Below are positions 61,084 through 64,000 of a stretch of DNA of 64,000 nucleotides, one piece after another. Below the pieces are notes generated by a model. It was not told the DNA's origin. It saw nothing but the letters and a program-made list of their open reading frames with translations, and did not search any database. The DNA lies in NCBI RefSeq assembly GCF_905201705.1, contig NZ_CAJKOX010000007.1, positions 80,616-144,615 of the forward strand. The letters are read 5' to 3'. The stretch is from an uncultured Marvinbryantia sp. (lineage in GTDB: Bacteria; Bacillota; Clostridia; Lachnospirales; Lachnospiraceae). The translations under genes were made by a program, and so were the position numbers. The stretch's first letter is position 1, and each line of letters begins with the position of its first letter.

Positions 61084-61923
61084 TTACATTTCGAAGAACC
61101 TGCGTATCTTCGGCAGCGCCTTTTTCGCGTCGTGTCTGCCGAGCATATACATCATGCGGATTTTTTCGCGATCCTTTTCCATGCGCTGTACATGCAGGTC
61201 GCGGCTTGGACGGATCACAAGGATGTTTCCGGCTTCTTCCTCCTGTTTGATTTTTGCAAGCGTCTCGTTGTACTGCTGCGGGCGGTCGTGCAGCGCCTTG
61301 CGGAACAGCGGATACTTTCGGTAGGCGTTCACTTTGTCGATGCGGGAACCGTGCTTCTGGTAGCCCTCCACCTGCGTGAGAACCACCAGGTTGCGGTCAA
61401 AGCCGAGGGATTGAAAGGCTTCCAGCGGAATACTGTCGGCAACGCCGCCGTCCAGATAGGGCGTGCCGTTCAGATACACCGGTCTGGAGACGTAGGGCAT
61501 GGAAGCGGATGCGCGCATACAGTCAATTTGGCGGCGCAGGTCTGTACAGCGGATGTACTCCGCCTTTCCGGATTTCATGTTCGTGCAGGTTACGTAAAAC
61601 TCAATGCCGGAGGTGATAAACGCCTGGTAATCGAACGGGTCAAGCCGCTCCGGGATTTCCTCGTAGCAAAAGCGGGTATTTACGATGTTGCCCGTCAGAA
61701 GCAGCGAACGAAAGCTCATAAAGCGCCAGCTTTTGCAGTATTTCATATAGTAGCGGATGCTGCGCCTGGGCTGATGCGATACGTACGAGCATCCATGGAT
61801 AGCGCCGGCGGATACACCGATCACGCCGTCCGTATAGATATTATTTTCCATCAGGACGTCAAGCACACCGGCAGTATAAATGCCGCGCATGGCGCCGCCC
61901 TCTAATACAAGTCCTGTTTTCAT
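61084..61923 (-). CDS. Patatin-like phospholipase
   Basis: A 279-residue soluble patatin-fold hydrolase. The oxyanion loop is GGAMRG (residues 8-13), the nucleophile Ser is in GVSAG, and the catalytic Asp in YLDGGVADS. The later segment (FDRNLVVLTQVEGY, FRKALHDRP, VIRPSRDLHVQRMEKD) is typical of the bacterial subgroup. The ATG at 61923 has GGGAGG upstream. A TATAAT box (61981-61976 on the minus strand) with a weak -35 could drive it. Lipid substrate unknown. Confidence 0.9.
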   Translation of the reverse strand: MKTGLVLEGGAMRGIYTAGVLDVLMENNIYTDGVIGVSAGAIHGCSYVSHQPRRSIRYYMKYCKSWRFMSFRSLLLTGNIVNTRFCYEEIPERLDPFDYQAFITSGIEFYVTCTNMKSGKAEYIRCTDLRRQIDCMRASASMPYVSRPVYLNGTPYLDGGVADSIPLEAFQSLGFDRNLVVLTQVEGYQKHGSRIDKVNAYRKYPLFRKALHDRPQQYNETLAKIKQEEEAGNILVIRPSRDLHVQRMEKDREKIRMMYMLGRHDAKKALPKIRRFFEM

Positions 61924-62047
61924 AAAAACCTCCCTGTTGGTAAACCTGATCATAATGTCTGAAAGATACGCTGTTATTATACACCCTCTGTCCGAAATAG
62001 AAAACGAAAATTTGCTTATACTTGAAGAAAAGCGAAAGGGGTTTCCG

Positions 62048-62076
62048 TTGAAAAAGAACAGGCAGTGTGGTATGCT
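62048..62076 (+). promoter_or_regulatory. Promoter of the YfhO-like gene
   Basis: TTGAAA (62048-62053), 17 nt and TATGCT (62071-62076), about 35 nt before the ATG. Confidence 0.5.
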
Positions 62077-62117
62077 TGTATCAGATATCTGACGGGGAAA
62101 AGGGGCGAGAAAGAATC

Positions 62118-63962
62118 ATGACGAAAAAAGAAATACGGAAGTATTTTTTAGTCTATACGATACTCAGCCTGCTTCTGATGCTGGGGGCTTACGCGCCGTT
62201 TGCAGGAAAAACATTTGTCTGTAATGGAGATGCACTGCATCAGCATTGCCGCGCGCTGCTTTATTACAGTGAGTGGCTGAGGGAGATATGGAAGAATCTT
62301 GTGACGAAAGGACGGCTCGTAATTCCGCAGTGGGATTTCAGTATTGGCTATGGTTCCAATATTCTGACAACGCTTCATTATTATGCGATAGGCGATCCGC
62401 TGGCATTGTTTTCTGTATTTGTTCCATCACGTTATATTCCTTACTTCTATAGCTTTCTGGTGCTGATGAGAAATTATCTGTCGGGAATAACGTTTTCTCT
62501 TTTTTGTATTTATCTCGGAAAAAAACAGACGCTGGCGCTGCTGTCGGGGGCATTTGTATATGCATTTTGCGGACATGCATTGCTTTCAGGACCTCTGCAT
62601 CCGTTTTTTGTGAACCCGATGATTTATTTTCCGCTGATTTTGCTCGGCGTGGAGAAAGTCCTGCGCGGGGAGAAGCCGTATGTCCTGTGCCTCTCGGTAT
62701 TTGCTGCGGCAGTCAGCAATTTTTATTTTTTCTATATGATCGTGCTGGAGACGATCATTTATGTGCTGGTGCGCTGCTGCGTGCTTTACGGATGGAAGCG
62801 GAAGCGGGAATTTGGCGCTGCGATTCTTAAAATCGGGATCTATTCACTGATCGGAGTGCTTCTTGCCTCAGTGATTTTATTACCGGTGATCCTTGTATAT
62901 TTGAATGATTACCGTGTTGACAAAGAATATGTGATTGATCTGTTCTACGACCTGAAATATTATGCCAAGATCCCGGCGGCTTTCGTGTCACGGGTATCCA
63001 TGGGATATTCTGCGATCCTGGGGTGCGGAGTCCCCGCGCTCATGGCAGTTTTTCTGCTGTTTTTTGGTAAGGACAGAAAAAAATATCGGCCGGAAGAAAA
63101 GGCGCTGTTTATCATTGGCAGTCTTTTGCTGATATTTCCGGCGGCCGCGCATGTACTGAACGGATTTGCTTATGTATCCAACCGCTGGGTATGGGGATAT
63201 TCGCTGCTGGTGGCTTTTATACTTTGCGATACCTGGGAAGAGCTGACCGCCATGCAGCGACGGGATGCAAAGAGACTGCTGATATTTTTGGCGGGATATG
63301 CGGGCGTATTGATCGTCCTGGCGGCTGCAGCAAATAAGCTATGGGGAATCAGTATGTCGGGAATGCTGTCCGCACTGCCGTATCTGGGAATCGCATGCAT
63401 ATTGTCTGCCGGCTGTCTGCTGCAAAGAAACCGGATACCGGTGCGGGCAATAAAGGCGATTCTGTTTATGCTCACCTTTGCGGGGCTGATACAAAACTTT
63501 CATGATATGTATGGGCGCGGAGGAAACGAAGAGAGCTCTTATAAGACGGCAGAGCAGGTAAATAATTTTTACAACAGGAAGGCTGGCCGGATCGTCCAAA
63601 AGCTGCAGGAACAGGAAAAAACGTTTTTCCGCTATACCGGAAATGCTCTGGATGATAATGCGGCGGTCAATCAGGGGACGCACAGCATGAAGTATTTCTG
63701 GAGTCTTTCCAACAGGAATATTTCGGAGTTTCTGATAGAGACGCAGGCATATGTACTGAGACTCTATCACTATAAGGATTTGAATGAACGGACCATTTTG
63801 ACAACGCTTGCCGGGAACCGGTATTATCTTTGCAATGCGAAAAAAGAGCAGGTCGTGCCGTACGGTTATCAGAAGATCAGTGAGGAGGACGGCGTCTGCG
63901 TTTATGAAAATATGTATGCGCTTCCGCTCGGTTACTGCTATGATTCAATGTCATTTAGTTAA
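62118..63962 (+). CDS. YfhO-family membrane protein, C-terminus apparently shortened
   Basis: A 614-residue polytopic membrane protein (about 12 hydrophobic segments) of the YfhO family, linked in Firmicutes to glycosylation of wall polymers or lipoteichoic acid. Features are the lumenal FVCNGDALHQH after the first helix, WDFSIGYGSNILTTLHYYAIGDPLALFSVF, and the soluble region starting at EESSYKTAEQVNNFYN. Family members continue well beyond the segment YALPLGYCYDS, but here a TAA stop follows four residues later. The +1 frame stays open past it to the window edge (see findings). The ATG at 62118 was chosen over upstream in-frame codons lying on the promoter. Confidence 0.82.
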   Translation: MTKKEIRKYFLVYTILSLLLMLGAYAPFAGKTFVCNGDALHQHCRALLYYSEWLREIWKNLVTKGRLVIPQWDFSIGYGSNILTTLHYYAIGDPLALFSVFVPSRYIPYFYSFLVLMRNYLSGITFSLFCIYLGKKQTLALLSGAFVYAFCGHALLSGPLHPFFVNPMIYFPLILLGVEKVLRGEKPYVLCLSVFAAAVSNFYFFYMIVLETIIYVLVRCCVLYGWKRKREFGAAILKIGIYSLIGVLLASVILLPVILVYLNDYRVDKEYVIDLFYDLKYYAKIPAAFVSRVSMGYSAILGCGVPALMAVFLLFFGKDRKKYRPEEKALFIIGSLLLIFPAAAHVLNGFAYVSNRWVWGYSLLVAFILCDTWEELTAMQRRDAKRLLIFLAGYAGVLIVLAAAANKLWGISMSGMLSALPYLGIACILSAGCLLQRNRIPVRAIKAILFMLTFAGLIQNFHDMYGRGGNEESSYKTAEQVNNFYNRKAGRIVQKLQEQEKTFFRYTGNALDDNAAVNQGTHSMKYFWSLSNRNISEFLIETQAYVLRLYHYKDLNERTILTTLAGNRYYLCNAKKEQVVPYGYQKISEEDGVCVYENMYALPLGYCYDSMSFS

Positions 63963-64000
63963 ACAAGACATGTTAGAGAATCCCTGCCATAAAACAGCCC

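Overview
The window looks like a chromosomal segment of a Gram-positive anaerobe of the Clostridia, most likely Lachnospiraceae. The reasons are the Firmicutes-type division and cell-wall cluster, HPr kinase/phosphorylase, strong GGAGG ribosome-binding sites, sigma-A promoters with 17-nt spacers, Gram-positive LexA boxes, and a GC-rich codon style with many GCG/CTG/CGC codons. No rRNA, tRNA, complete insertion sequence, prophage or CRISPR array was recognised. The first gene is cut by the left edge. The last gene ends at a stop close to the right edge that may reflect a frameshift.

Layout. (1) 1-10.3 kb: a division/peptidoglycan cluster with two class B penicillin-binding proteins, mraY, murD, ftsW, murA, divIB and ftsZ; murG, murC and ftsA are not present here. 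(2) 10.3-25.3 kb: envelope and housekeeping genes: a wall-binding amidase, a sugar nucleotidyltransferase, galE, uvrC, hprK, a ROK glucokinase, a class A PBP (minus strand), a YigZ protein, murI, a DUF1934 protein, a secreted SH3-like protein and aspS (minus strand). (3) 25.4-52.7 kb: a large carbon-catabolic region. One ten-gene operon encodes glucose-6-phosphate isomerase, class II aldolase, PPi-dependent phosphofructokinase, triosephosphate isomerase, a LarA-type (nickel-pincer) racemase/epimerase homologue and a complete Opp/Dpp-type ABC importer. Next come a divergent LacI regulator, an operon of a zinc-type dehydrogenase, a Gfo/Idh/MocA oxidoreductase and a second binding protein, a ROK repressor with a small membrane PH-like protein, and an operon of a cytosolic GH3 glycosidase, two cytosolic sulfatases, LarC domain 1 and a TauE/SafE exporter. 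(4) 42.1-43.4 kb, inside region 3: a visibly AT-rich island with an SOS-controlled DUF3825-like gene, a probable small RNA and a highly structured sequence. (5) 52.7-64 kb: a PfkB kinase/class II aldolase pair, an SOS-controlled radical-SAM DNA-repair-type operon, a DUF3006/DUF2284/ParB-BMP operon, a metallophosphoesterase, a patatin-like protein and a YfhO-like membrane protein.

How region 3 may work. The same 13-bp palindrome (TTAATT-W-AATTAA, perfect or one mismatch) lies at the promoters of the ROK gene, the GH3 operon, the dehydrogenase operon and the glycolysis/LarA/ABC operon. I infer one ROK regulon: import of an oligosaccharide by the ABC system, intracellular hydrolysis (GH3) and desulfation (two Cys-type sulfatases without signal peptides), anion export (TauE), redox or epimer chemistry on a sugar or hydroxy acid (dehydrogenase, Gfo/Idh/MocA, LarA homologue), and breakdown through a dedicated PPi-saving upper glycolysis. 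The substrate cannot be named from sequence. The LarA homologue has Asn where the second catalytic His of lactate racemase sits, so its substrate may not be lactate.
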